From assembly GCF_029960785.1 (NCBI RefSeq), contig NZ_JASBQE010000068.1:1-64000 (forward strand): a stretch of 64,000 bases of DNA, read 5' to 3'. Positions 1 through 8,197 of this stretch are shown here, one piece after another. The translations under genes were made by a program, and so were the position numbers. The notes under the pieces were generated by a model. It saw only the letters and a list, made by a program, of their open reading frames with translations, was not told the DNA's origin and made no database searches. How positions within the stretch are numbered: the first letter of the stretch is position 1; the number at the start of each line of letters is the position of its first letter. This DNA is from Polyangium sp. 15x6 (GTDB lineage Bacteria > Myxococcota_A > Polyangia > Polyangiales > Polyangiaceae).

Positions 1-203
1 GGCGCGAGCGCGGCTGCGGTCGTGGCGACGGCGACGGCCGCGGGCGCGGCGGAGGCGCTCGTGGCGGCCGACGCGGACGAGGCCGTCCCGCCCTCGGCGC
101 TCGACGTGGTCTCGCCGGGCATCGGCACCGAGCGCGCGCAGGCGCCGAGGCCAAGCGCCCCGAGCCCGATGAGCCCCATCACGATCCGCCGCTGCACCAC
201 CCT
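1..203 (-). CDS. Putative lipoprotein, N-terminal part (runs off the window)
   Basis: The minus-strand frame starts at GTG (203-201) with GGGAGGAG a few bases upstream. It encodes a basic start, a hydrophobic stretch and the lipobox LGAC, so the mature protein should be a lipid-anchored envelope protein with Cys near residue 21. What follows is a low-complexity Ala/Ser/Thr linker, and the 3' part is outside the window, so no function can be given. A second in-frame GTG at 200 is possible. It lies 93 bp beyond the stop of the membrane-protein gene at 297 on the same strand; the AT-richer patch around 255-295 could hold its promoter. Confidence 0.6.
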
Positions 204-296
204 TGCTCCTCCCAGAGAGCTAGCAGGGGAGCGAGGGGGCCCGCAAGAAAGTCCCGTCTGTTTTTCCTTTGATTACATAACGAAATACGAACCGCG

Positions 297-1274
297 TCAT
301 GCCGCTCCATCGAGCCCGGCGGCGATCCGGGCGATGGTCTCGCGGTCTTCCTCGAACAAGAACTCGTCGACTTCCTCGATCGACCCCACCTTCGCGGGGG
401 CGACGCCGAGGCGCAGCGCCGCCGCGCGCGCCACGGCGGCCACGATCGGGTGGGGCGAGCTCGACAGGCGTAGCAGCTTCGGCGTGACCTCCTTCGCGCC
501 GAGCAAGGCCGCGCAGATCGCCGCGATCGGCCGCGGATCCGCCGACCCCGGCACGTCACCCGCGAGCGCGCGGCCGAGCACGACCAAGGTCTCGGGCCCC
601 GGCGCCCGCAGCAGCGCCCGGCGATAATCGCCCGCCGGCAGGTGCAGCCGCGAGGCCCCCTGGCTCGTCGAGCAGAGCTCCTGCGCGTGCCGGAGCAGAA
701 GGCCCACCACGGGCCCGATCCCGTCCTCGCCGAGCACGTCCATGCCGTCGAGATCCGTCGCCAAGGGCCGCGCCGCCTCGTCCGCGTAGGCATCGAGGTT
801 CACCGTGAGCGACTCCAGGCCCACGGCCCCGGCAGCGTGCCCGACGAGCACGTCGTGCTCGGTCTGCACGGTCACCACGCTCGATACGATCGCGGGCGTC
901 CCGCCGCGCAGCGTGTGCCTGACCGCCACATCGACCTTTCGAATGGCCGACCAGCGCAGAATCCGCGCCTCGGCGCCCGGGTCGACGAGCACGCCCCAGG
1001 GCACGATGGCCATGTTCACCTCGCGCGCCCCGGGCGGCGCCCGCGGCCTCTGGATCTGCCGCACGAGGCCGACGGCGAACGCGGCGCCGCCGGCCACGGC
1101 GAGCCCGATCGGGAGGGATCCCGACGTGAGCGACCAGGCCGCCGTTTCCGGCCCGAGCGCGAGGCCGAGGCTGGAAAGCCCCACGGTGCCGGCGGCGATC
1201 GTGAGCGCCCGGAAGCTCGGCCCCGGGACGAGCCACACGTACCGAAAATCCGGCGGAGGAGCGTAACGCAGCAC
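297..1274 (-). CDS. Hypothetical two-TM membrane protein
   Basis: About 325 residues if translation starts at GTG 1274; the frame is open further upstream to 1547, so the start is uncertain. The N-terminal third has two adjacent hydrophobic segments (around FRALTIAAGTVGLSSLGLAL and the GLAVAGGAAFAVGLV stretch). A soluble region follows with short beta-rich text (VPWGVLVDPG, LRWSAIRKVDV), resembling the small bPH-type domains behind twin-TM hairpins. The C-terminal half is Ala/Leu-rich and helical, ending in an acidic helix. I do not recognise a named family. It is divergent from the cupredoxin gene at 1538; the 260 bp between them must hold both promoters. Confidence 0.6.
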   Translation of the reverse strand: MLRYAPPPDFRYVWLVPGPSFRALTIAAGTVGLSSLGLALGPETAAWSLTSGSLPIGLAVAGGAAFAVGLVRQIQRPRAPPGAREVNMAIVPWGVLVDPGAEARILRWSAIRKVDVAVRHTLRGGTPAIVSSVVTVQTEHDVLVGHAAGAVGLESLTVNLDAYADEAARPLATDLDGMDVLGEDGIGPVVGLLLRHAQELCSTSQGASRLHLPAGDYRRALLRAPGPETLVVLGRALAGDVPGSADPRPIAAICAALLGAKEVTPKLLRLSSSPHPIVAAVARAAALRLGVAPAKVGSIEEVDEFLFEEDRETIARIAAGLDGAA

Positions 1275-1537
1275 GACTGCTGGAAGGGTAAGCCGATCCT
1301 CGCCCCGGCGGAAGTCCCGAGCGGACCAACCATGGCATCCGGGTAGGATGGTCAGCCAGGATTCCAGATGTGGCCGGATTTGGTATGCATGGAGGATGGT
1401 AATCGTAGATTCCAGCCACGTCGAGGTCGTGCGTCCGTGAAGACGTGGATACGGAAAGGATGATAGGGTCTGTTCATACGTGGATCCGGCATCCGGGGGG
1501 GAGGCCGGACCACGCGAGAAAGGTCGGTAGCTTGAAC

Positions 1538-2146
1538 ATGCGAACAATCGGAATGCTTGTGGTCGTGGGCGCGATGCTGGCGGCGGGCGCGGGCTGTGGC
1601 GACGATACGGGCACCGGCGGCTCGGGCGGGACGGCCGGCACGGGCGGCACCGGCGGCGGCACCGGTGGAATGGGCGGCGCAGGCGGCGCCGGTGGCGGTA
1701 TGGGCGGTACGGGCGGCGCAGGCGGTGGTATGGGCGGGATGGGCGGCGCAGGTGGCGGGATGGGCGGCGCAGGTGGCGGGATGGGCGGGATGGGCGGCGC
1801 CGGCGGCGGCGGCATGATGGCGGTCAATGGCTGCACCGTGGACATGGCCGAGGATCACACGGCTGACGCGTCGACGACGGTGAAGACCATGATGATCTCG
1901 TACACCCCGAAGTGCATTCGCGTGAAGGCGGGGACGGACGTCATCTTCGATGTGAATTTCCTGAGCCACCCGCTCGTGGGCGGCACGGTCGACGGCATCA
2001 TGAAGACGGAGGACCCGAATTCGCCGATCAAGAAGACGACCTCCGGAACGATGGCGAGCTTCAACCTCCCGAACAAGGGCGTGTTCGGTTATTACTGTGA
2101 CACGCACGGCACCCTCGGGATGACGGGTGCGATCTTCGTCGAGTAA
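1538..2146 (+). CDS. Plastocyanin-like cupredoxin lipoprotein with Gly-Met-rich spacer
   Basis: A 202-residue lipoprotein with lipobox AGAGC (Cys20), then about 75 residues of Gly-rich spacer built from MGGAGGG-like units, then a C-terminal type-1 copper domain (about 98-202). The copper ligands are visible: His144 (FLSHPL), Cys187, His190 and Met195 in YYCDTHGTLGM, the exact C-x2-H-x4-M spacing of plastocyanin. Cys99 and Cys126 may form a disulfide. The likely role is electron transfer or copper holding at the cell envelope. The start at 1538 is chosen because the signal peptide begins there; the frame is open upstream to 1445. The next gene starts 4 bp after its stop, so the two form an operon. 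Confidence 0.85.
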   Translation: MRTIGMLVVVGAMLAAGAGCGDDTGTGGSGGTAGTGGTGGGTGGMGGAGGAGGGMGGTGGAGGGMGGMGGAGGGMGGAGGGMGGMGGAGGGGMMAVNGCTVDMAEDHTADASTTVKTMMISYTPKCIRVKAGTDVIFDVNFLSHPLVGGTVDGIMKTEDPNSPIKKTTSGTMASFNLPNKGVFGYYCDTHGTLGMTGAIFVE

Positions 2147-2150
2147 TCCC

Positions 2151-2420
2151 ATGCGAATCCTTGCCGTGGCCCTCACGGGCGCAGCGCTTTGCGGCGCCGC
2201 GCTCGTTGCCTGCGGGGACGTGGAGGAGGAAAACGTGCCCCTCGGGAGCAACACGACGGCCTCGTCGAGCAGCAGCAGCAGCACGACGGGGACTGGCGGA
2301 ATGGGCGGCGCGGGGGGAATGGGCGGCGCCGGCGGGATGGGCGGCGCGGGAGGAATGGGCGGCAGCGGCGGCGCCGGGGGAATGGGCGGCGCCGGCGGCG
2401 GCGGCTCGATGATGCCCTGA
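2151..2420 (+). CDS. Small Gly-rich lipoprotein
   Basis: An 89-residue protein with a signal peptide and lipobox (ALVAC, Cys22). It continues with an acidic stretch, a Ser/Thr run and then MGGAGG-type repeats to the end. There is no folded domain after the spacer, so it looks like the anchor-and-spacer part of the preceding cupredoxin gene without a cargo domain. It starts 4 bp after that gene and is surely co-transcribed. It could be a surface-exposed structural lipoprotein or a gene that lost its 3' domain. A perfect hairpin follows at 2439-2468. Confidence 0.7.
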   Translation: MRILAVALTGAALCGAALVACGDVEEENVPLGSNTTASSSSSSSTTGTGGMGGAGGMGGAGGMGGAGGMGGSGGAGGMGGAGGGGSMMP

Positions 2421-2438
2421 TTTCGCCTGCTCGGGCGC

Positions 2439-2468
2439 GGGCCTCGCGAGGTGGTTTTCGCGAGGCCC
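2439..2468. terminator. Perfect hairpin between convergent genes
   Basis: An 11-bp perfect stem (GGGCCTCGCGA at 2439-2449 pairing with 2458-2468) closes an 8-nt loop containing TTT. It sits in the 57 bp between the convergent ends of the small lipoprotein gene (2420) and the oxidoreductase gene (2478), so it can serve both directions. There is no long U tract, which is common in such GC-rich genomes. Confidence 0.65.
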
Positions 2469-2477
2469 ACGCCTTCC

Positions 2478-3629
2478 TCAGCCGAGGTCGACTCCGGGTG
2501 TGAGGTCGACCCACGCCTTGCGCCGGTGCGACGCGTAAAGCGCCTCGATGATCCTTTGCACCTCGAGCGAACGCGCGAAGCTGGCCGGCGGCTCGCCCCC
2601 GTCGCGGACGGCCTGCGCGAATCCGTCGAAAAGCCTCCCGAGCGAGACGCGCTGCCCGCCGCTTCCATCGTTCGGATCGGCTGCGACGACGCGGCCGTCG
2701 ACCATGCACAGGCGCTCCGGGACCGGCACTTCCTTGCCCGTGGGCTCCATGGCGAAATCGCTCTTGGCCGCGTACAGCTTGGCGGAACCGACGCTCGGAT
2801 AGCGCAGGGCGTCGAGCCGCAGGCGACCCTTGCTGCCGAACGCGTCGATATGAAAACCCGGACAGTCGGCCGCGGTCCACGAGGTCGTCAGGGTTCCCAT
2901 CGCGCCGCTCGCGAACCTGAGCAGGGAATGCGAGGTGTCATCGGTCTCCACCTGCATGATCTCCCCGCTCGGCAGCTTCCAGGTCTTCAACTGCGTCTGC
3001 ATCTGCCCGACGACGGATTGAATGGGGCCGAAGACCTGCCGGAGGGCATGCAGCATGTGCGACCCATGATTGCGCGTGACGCTCACGCCCAGGCCCGACT
3101 TGCCGAACCACGTGTAGGGGAAGCCTGGGAAGATCTCGAGGAAGAACGACATCTGCCAGGAGCAATGCACCTGGAAGACCTCGCCGATGGTCCCCTCGTC
3201 AATCATCTCCTTCATGAGCGCCAGGTGCGGCAGGCCGACGAGGCTGCATGCCGCGGCGCCCACGACGCCCTTCTCGCGCTGCAGCGCCCCAAGCCTCTCG
3301 GCCGCTTCGAGCGAGGAAGTGAAGGGCAGCTGGTTGACCACGTGCTTGCCGGCGTTCAGGGCCGCGGTGACGATTTTCTCGCGGAGGTTCGGGTTCGTGC
3401 CCGCGTCGATGACATCGATGTCCGGATCGGCGCACATGGCTTCGAAGTCCCAGAAGGGCCGGGCCACGGCGAATTGCTTCGCGGCGGCTTCGGCGGTTTC
3501 CTGTCGCGACGTGCAGATCGCGCTGACTTCGACGTCATCGAGGAGCCGCCACGCCGGAAGGTGGGCGATCGCGCCCCAGTTTGCACTCACGATTCCGACC
3601 CGAAGCTTGCCCTTGTTCGTTCCCGCCAT
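2478..3629 (-). CDS. Gfo/Idh/MocA-family NAD(P)-dependent oxidoreductase
   Basis: A 383-residue protein starting at ATG 3629, preceded by AAGAGGAA. The N-terminal Rossmann fold is clear (VGIVSANWGAIAHLPA, then DVEVSAICTSR and a DIDVIDAGT strand), followed by the family motif GKHVVNQLPF, here with Asn-Gln where EKP is typical. The C-terminal half is the alpha/beta substrate domain with GSHMLHALRQVFG supplying the usual helix. Members oxidise or reduce sugars, inositols or bile pigments; substrate cannot be read here. The altered EKP lysine position suggests an atypical member. It is a single gene with its own 295-bp upstream region. Confidence 0.85.
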   Translation of the reverse strand: MAGTNKGKLRVGIVSANWGAIAHLPAWRLLDDVEVSAICTSRQETAEAAAKQFAVARPFWDFEAMCADPDIDVIDAGTNPNLREKIVTAALNAGKHVVNQLPFTSSLEAAERLGALQREKGVVGAAACSLVGLPHLALMKEMIDEGTIGEVFQVHCSWQMSFFLEIFPGFPYTWFGKSGLGVSVTRNHGSHMLHALRQVFGPIQSVVGQMQTQLKTWKLPSGEIMQVETDDTSHSLLRFASGAMGTLTTSWTAADCPGFHIDAFGSKGRLRLDALRYPSVGSAKLYAAKSDFAMEPTGKEVPVPERLCMVDGRVVAADPNDGSGGQRVSLGRLFDGFAQAVRDGGEPPASFARSLEVQRIIEALYASHRRKAWVDLTPGVDLG

Positions 3630-3924
3630 GCGCTGTTCCTCTTGGTTGAATGCTTCGATGGATGCGGACTGTTCGCATCCCCGGCTCATCCGGGAGATAC
3701 GCGGCCTGCGGGAGGGGGGGCCAGAAAACGCGCAGATTTCTGACCCGCGCTCCCGCTCCCGCCTCCCCTTCTGGAGCAGCGCGACGAACGCTCCCCATTC
3801 GCACGAGCATCCTGGATCGCGAAATTCGTGCTTCCCATACACCTTCAGCCAGCGGCGGCGCAGACTGCCAGGCTCACGCTTCTGCGTGGATCTTTGCTTC
3901 AACCCTGGCTTCATCGAGGTGACC

Positions 3925-4905
3925 ATGCGCCCCGGAGTCCCCTGGCAACCCCCCGTGACCGTCACGCTGCTCTCGCTCATGACCAGCGCCGCCGTCCTCG
4001 TGACCAGCACGAGCGCCCCTGCGTCGGACGCGCCGCTCACGTGCCAAACGTTCCTCACGAACCCTCGGAATGGGCAGACGTCGACGCCCGCGGACGTCGT
4101 GATCACCGGGTTCTCGACGTGCGCCCAGCCGCAGAAGCCCAGCTTCACCGATGACACCGGCGCCGCGCTCCCTGTCGATTTCGTCGTGACACCCACGCAA
4201 TCCGGGTCCGATTTCACGCTCACCCCGCAGGCGCCCCTCGCCGCGGACCGCACGTTCACGGTCTCTGCATTCAACGAGACGGTCCATTGTGTTCGCCCGC
4301 CGAACCGGATCACCTTCTCGACGGCTGCAAACCCGAGCGTGGCCGAGGTCGAGATCGTGAGCGAAGAAGAGGAGCTGGTCGCCCTGAAGGTGTACCTCTC
4401 CGAGCCCGTGATGAACCCGGGCGATCTGAGCGATCACTCGTCCTTCTTCTCCGTCGCGATCGATGGGTTCGATCTCGCGGGCGTCGGCACCGCGGAGCAC
4501 GACGGCACCGGGGTATCGATCACCTACAAGCCCCTCGCCTCGCAGCCCGACACGACGCAGGCGGTTCACGTCCGACTGAAGCAGGGCCTCGTCTTTGCTT
4601 CCGGGGAGACGCTGGCGGAGGATCTCGACGTCTCGTTCGTGCCCTCGGAATGGCCCTATGGTTGGTCGCCCGCCGGCAAGATCCCCGTTGGTTGTGCGCC
4701 GCCATCGAATGACTCCGGTGGTTGCAGTGCGTCGCCCACCGGAAGCGGCGAGGGCGGGAGCGCGATCTTCGGGGTGGTGATGATGGGCTTGCTCGCCCGG
4801 GCACGGTGGCGACGCGATTGCTCCAAGAGATGCCCCTTGGAAATCCCTCGACCGAGGCTGCGCGCGACGCGCACGCGGCGGTCGGCAAGCTGTTGGCTGC
4901 GATAA
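3925..4905 (+). CDS. Secreted Ig-like protein with MYXO-CTERM-like tail and run-on end
   Basis: A 326-residue protein; start ATG 3925 follows GAGGTGA. It has a Sec signal (VTVTLLSLMTSAAVLVTS), a beta-rich region resembling bacterial Ig-like domains, a second beta domain, then a Ser/Gly-rich stretch with GGCSAS, a hydrophobic segment (AIFGVVMMGLL) and RARWRR. This Cys plus TM plus Arg layout matches the MYXO-CTERM sorting signal of surface-anchored myxobacterial proteins. Such tails normally stop right after the Arg cluster; here the frame runs on for about 29 Cys/Arg-rich residues to 4905, suggesting a lost stop codon or a rearranged 3' end. Confidence 0.75.
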   Translation: MRPGVPWQPPVTVTLLSLMTSAAVLVTSTSAPASDAPLTCQTFLTNPRNGQTSTPADVVITGFSTCAQPQKPSFTDDTGAALPVDFVVTPTQSGSDFTLTPQAPLAADRTFTVSAFNETVHCVRPPNRITFSTAANPSVAEVEIVSEEEELVALKVYLSEPVMNPGDLSDHSSFFSVAIDGFDLAGVGTAEHDGTGVSITYKPLASQPDTTQAVHVRLKQGLVFASGETLAEDLDVSFVPSEWPYGWSPAGKIPVGCAPPSNDSGGCSASPTGSGEGGSAIFGVVMMGLLARARWRRDCSKRCPLEIPRPRLRATRTRRSASCWLR

Positions 4906-5021
4906 TAGAGTTTCGTTCGCGCGGCCCCTCGGGAGGAGTGCCCCCGGGGGGCGTGCGAGTGTGCCCGCCAAAAACGCATTCCTCGATCCGGAGGCGCGCC
5001 GGCTGGGACAACGATGAAGGG

Positions 5022-5098
5022 CGGCTTCGGTGAACGTCTCGCGGTTGCTGTTTGAAGGCGCCGATGCATCGGTGTGCTCGCCGTGCAAGAAAACTCGA
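5022..5098 (+). repeat. Dispersed ~78-bp repeat, copy 1
   Basis: This stretch closely matches 8020-8098 in the same orientation. Shared blocks are TTCGGTGAACGTCTCG, GATGCAT, GTGTGCTCGC and GCAAGAAAA followed by ACTCGA. Copy 1 also contains the perfect palindrome CCGATGCATCGG. On the minus strand both copies give a similar peptide (VEFF..., then EHT.ASAP and ETFTE), but copy 1 needs a frameshift for this. It lies between the MYXO-CTERM gene and the LysR pseudogene. It may be a decayed mobile-element end or a conserved short peptide. Confidence 0.6.
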
Positions 5099-5162
5099 TG
5101 AAGAACTCGACACTCAGCGCGATATCCACGGGGGATGGTGTCTTGCTGTAGCCGGGGAGCAT

Positions 5163-5917
5163 TTATTGACGCTCATCCGAGACCTCTCGGGCACTGTGCT
5201 CAGAATTCGTGATCTCGAGAAAGGAGCGTACGAGCGGATCCGCTTCGTCAGCGGCGCGCCACACGGAGCGACCAAGGATGACGACGTCCAGGTCACGAAC
5301 CCGCTTGAGGACCGCTCCAACTCGGATGAAGGGTGCGGCGCTCTCCGTAAAGAAGCTGAGACCCTCGCCGCTCGCGACGAGCGTGACGAGGGCTTCGTTG
5401 TCCGCCTCCTCGTGGGCGATCTCGAGCGTTTGGCCACGCGCTCGAAACGCGGCGATGACGTCATCATGGAGCCGCGGACTCCGCTTGCGCGGGATCCATA
5501 TGAAGCGCTCGTTCTTCAGGTCGGCGATCCGGGTAGCGGCACGAGGCGCACCTCGACGCGCGGATGACGTGCGCGGAACATCTGCACGCCCCTGGGCAGC
5601 AGGCCGCTGTAGGCCATGCCGCCCTCGAATCCGACCACGACCGTTCCGATGCGGCCCTGCGCCGCCTCGAGGGCGTCCTCGACCGCCCGCGTGGCGCGTG
5701 CCAGCGTGGCGCGCGCACCTTCCAGGAAGCTACGGCCGGCGGGGGACAGCTTTACCCCGCGTCCTGAGGCTACGAAAAGCTTGGCGCCGATCTCCTCCTC
5801 GAGCTGGGCGATCTGCCGGCTCAACGGCGACTGCGAAATGTGAAGCTGCTCGGCAGCCCTTCCGAAGTGCTCCGCTTCAGCGACAGCGATAAAGTACCGC
5901 AGGTGAAGTAGCTCCAT
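5163..5917 (-). pseudogene. LysR-family regulator with internal deletion and frameshift
   Basis: The minus frame from ATG 5917 encodes a textbook LysR N-terminus (MELLHLRYFIAVAEAEHFGR, HTH with SQSPLSRQIAQLEEEIG) up to EVRLVPL, then shifts out of frame and stops at 5516. A second frame, from about 5530 down to TAA at 5163, encodes the C-terminal half of the substrate domain (FIWIPRKRSPRLHDD, LVASGEGLSFF). Roughly 70-80 residues normally present between these parts are missing, so an internal out-of-frame deletion occurred near 5520-5530. The product cannot be a functional effector-binding regulator, though the DNA-binding part could still be made. Confidence 0.8.
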
Positions 5918-5921
5918 GATT

Positions 5922-5938
5922 CAGACCCATAGGGTCTG
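5922..5938. promoter_or_regulatory. Interrupted palindrome in front of the LysR remnant
   Basis: Perfect 7-bp arms CAGACCC / GGGTCTG separated by ATA, four bases upstream of the LysR start codon and flanked by T and A as in the T-N11-A class of LysR boxes. It may be the autoregulatory operator of this gene. It sits where the ribosome-binding site should be, so a hairpin effect on translation is also possible. Confidence 0.35.
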
Positions 5939-6135
5939 GAACCGTTGCGATCAATGTCCTAGTCGTATCGAACGCGAGGTCGTACGCTCTTCGAAGCGAC
6001 CCTGCTCGAGGTGGAGCATGTGCCCAACGAACGGCGCGCCAGCCGTCGTGGAACGACCCTTCAGTGCGGGGAATTATCGGCCCGTGCGCTTGCTGGACAC
6101 GTCATCGGCGCGCTCGTGAAGAAGGGATCTCTCAA

Positions 6136-6470
6136 ATGGTAGAGCCGAATCGCACTGTGACCCTCCGCGACGGCGACGGTGGCTTCGCCACCACGCGCCT
6201 CGAAGCGATGCTTGGGTGGGCGCGCAAGTACTCGCTCTTCTGCTATCCGTTCGTGACTGCGTGCTGCGGCATGGAGTTCATGGCGCTTTCCGGCCCGCGC
6301 TTCGATCACTCACGCTTCGGCGCGGAAATACCGCGCTTCTCGCCGCGTCAGGCGGACCTCCTCTGGGTTGTCGGAACCATCAGCCAGCGTCAGGCGCCGG
6401 CGCTCCGTCGGATCTACGAGCAAATGACCGAGCCGAAGTGGGTCCTCGCGTTTGGCACTTGCGCCAGCTC
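6136..6470 (+). pseudogene. nuoB: 5' fragment of nuoB (NADH-quinone oxidoreductase subunit B)
   Basis: From ATG 6136 the frame encodes about 112 residues of the complex I subunit that carries cluster N2: ARKYSLFCYPFVTACCGMEF with the tandem Cys, PRFDHSRFGAEIPRFSPRQA, then KWVLAFGTCAS with the third Cys. Full-length NuoB is about 160-200 residues and needs a fourth Cys in a later CP motif, absent here. The reading changes to an unrelated membrane-protein frame at CAGCTC (6465-6470). No other nuo genes are present, so this is an isolated fragment that cannot assemble a cluster. Confidence 0.8.
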
Positions 6471-6806
6471 TTCCGCCCCCTCGATTCGCTGTGGCACGCG
6501 CTTGATTACCGCGCCTGGCCGAACGCGCACTGGTTCATGCACGCCGAGAGCATTCTTGTATTCGCAGCGACGGCCTTCTTCGCGGCCCGCCTTTATCGAA
6601 GGCTGCTCGGCGCCACGGTCGCCGCAGGGATCGCCGCGCTGATCTTCGCGGTCGACGACGCCCATTCGACGGACATCGGCTGGATTGCGAACAGGCACGC
6701 GGTCCTCTCGACGCTGTTCGGCGTGCTCGCGCTCGTCGCGCACGATCGTGCCCGCCGGGACGGCTGGAAGCCGGGCGTCTTCCTCGCGCCGCTCGCGCTC
6801 CTCGGG
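6465..6806 (+). pseudogene. Internal fragment of a polytopic membrane protein (TMTC/glycosyltransferase-like)
   Basis: Reading frame 6465-6806 encodes LFRPLDSLWHALDYRAW, two hydrophobic segments (ILVFAATAFFAARLYRRLL and ATVAAGIAALIFAV) and the motif HSTDIGWIANRHAVLSTLF. This resembles the N-terminal membrane part of large TPR-bearing membrane proteins related to O-mannosyl/lipid-linked glycosyltransferases, which carry HPxHxExVxWIxxR at this point. Both ends are truncated: the left edge joins the nuoB fragment within CAGCTC, and after LAPLALLG the frame continues into unrelated sequence. It is a dead fragment. Confidence 0.65.
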
Positions 6807-6915
6807 AACCGACGGGTTATTTTCCCTAAGCGCTCTTCTTCTTCATCCGCTGACCTGACCCCCGCACCTGACGCCAGGCGTACCGCCGGCCCTGGGTTAT
6901 CCTGGGGGCCGGACC

Positions 6916-7995
6916 ATGACGAAGCCGCGCAGCGCCTACCAGTACCCTCCCATCGACGCCCTCTCGCACGAACGGAGGATGCGCCTCACGGTCCATCCTG
7001 CTCCGGGCCGAGGGTGGCGCGACATCTTTCGCTCGCCTCACTACGAGCACCAGCTCTTCGAGGCCGAGGTGGCCGGCTACCGCGCGGCGCTCCCGAGCGA
7101 GCATCTCCGGTGGCGGCACGAGCGCCCGTCGGCCTGCCCCTGGGCGGGGTTCGTCCACGACGACGGCTCGTGTGCGGTGCTCCACGCGGACGACGAGCTG
7201 ATCTTCGTTGATCCGAAGGGGACGCTCACCGGGGCGTGCAACGTGCTGAGCTTGCTCCGGCGCGATCTGCTCGAATCGGGGAGCTTTCGCGAGCGCACCT
7301 CGACCGCCGGCACCTTCTGGACCGCGGTCCCCGCGGGGCTCTTTGTCGAGACGGCGCAGGGGCTTCGCTTCGTGCTTCGCCTGGAGAGGCGGCTGCGCGT
7401 GTGCTTCGACCCCGCGACCGCGACGCGCGATCGGGAAGCCGAGAAAAGCGTCGATTTCTCTCGCGCCGAGCGCATCTGGATCCTTGATTCACTGCAGTCC
7501 GCGCTCGAACAGGGCGACCTGCCGCGGGCCGGGGCCATGGCGCTCTTTGCGGGGCAAGATGGCCTGACCGACGCCATCCCGCTCATTCTCTCGCTGGAGT
7601 CGCGAGCTTCCAGCCCCGACGCTCACATCATGAACTCCATCTGGAGCGCCACACGCTCTCGTGATCGCCTCCGCGCCCAGACCGCGCTGGTGCGCCTCGG
7701 GGCAGATTTCGAGCCGTCCAACGCCTTCCAGGAGCTCGCGCAGCCCAGGCCCGACGACTGGCACGCGGCGCTGGTGCGTGTCCGCCCCGGGATGACCAGC
7801 AAAGAGATCTTCCAGGCCGCCGGGGCTCCGTTCTTCGATGGTCACGTCGAGAACGAGGCCGTGTGGGAGTACGACGTTCGCATGGGCGATGGCTACCGGA
7901 CCTTCCGTCTCTTGTTCTCGGACAAACGCCTGCGCGAGGTTCGCTGGGTCGGCGAGGCATTCCGCGAGCCGCACCGCGACGATGCCCCCGAATGA
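6916..7995 (+). CDS. Hypothetical protein with BamE/SmpA-like C-terminal domain
   Basis: A 359-residue soluble protein. The first 200 residues are unrecognised (FVHDDGSCAVLHADDELIFV, a beta-rich block). The middle has helical text consistent with a HEAT/TPR-like count of elements. The last 75 residues (LVRVRPGMTSKEIFQAAG, then VWEYDVRMGD, LLFSDKRLREV) fit the small BamE/SmpA fold, whose signature is GMT...V...G.P, W.Y and F.dG. No signal peptide is visible, so if BamE-like it is not obviously an outer-membrane assembly lipoprotein. It is intact although it lies between pseudogenes and repeat copy 2. Confidence 0.65.
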   Translation: MTKPRSAYQYPPIDALSHERRMRLTVHPAPGRGWRDIFRSPHYEHQLFEAEVAGYRAALPSEHLRWRHERPSACPWAGFVHDDGSCAVLHADDELIFVDPKGTLTGACNVLSLLRRDLLESGSFRERTSTAGTFWTAVPAGLFVETAQGLRFVLRLERRLRVCFDPATATRDREAEKSVDFSRAERIWILDSLQSALEQGDLPRAGAMALFAGQDGLTDAIPLILSLESRASSPDAHIMNSIWSATRSRDRLRAQTALVRLGADFEPSNAFQELAQPRPDDWHAALVRVRPGMTSKEIFQAAGAPFFDGHVENEAVWEYDVRMGDGYRTFRLLFSDKRLREVRWVGEAFREPHRDDAPE

Positions 7996-8019
7996 CCACG
8001 GGAGGCAGCCCTGATGCGC

Positions 8020-8098
8020 CGCCTTCGGTGAACGTCTCGTCCCCGCTGATTGCCGGCGCGGATGCATACGTGTGCTCGCAGGGCAAGAAAAACTCGAC
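8020..8098 (+). repeat. Dispersed ~78-bp repeat, copy 2
   Basis: Matches 5022-5098 in sequence and orientation. It begins 25 bp after the stop of the BamE-like gene. The minus strand of this copy is openly translatable from 8110 (MRLIVEFFLP..., EHTYASAP, DETFTEGG), which copy 1 is not. Confidence 0.6.
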
Positions 8099-8197
8099 GA
8101 TGAGGCGCATTCTCCGCGAGAGACCCGAGGATAGGCCTCACGGCCAGCGGCGCGCCCCGGCTTGCCGAACCGAACGGCCCCGTCTATGGTCGCCCCG

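Noticed and set aside
5052-5567. 171-codon plus-strand frame
   Set aside because: It is antisense to the C-terminal half of the LysR remnant, which has recognisable LysR sequence.
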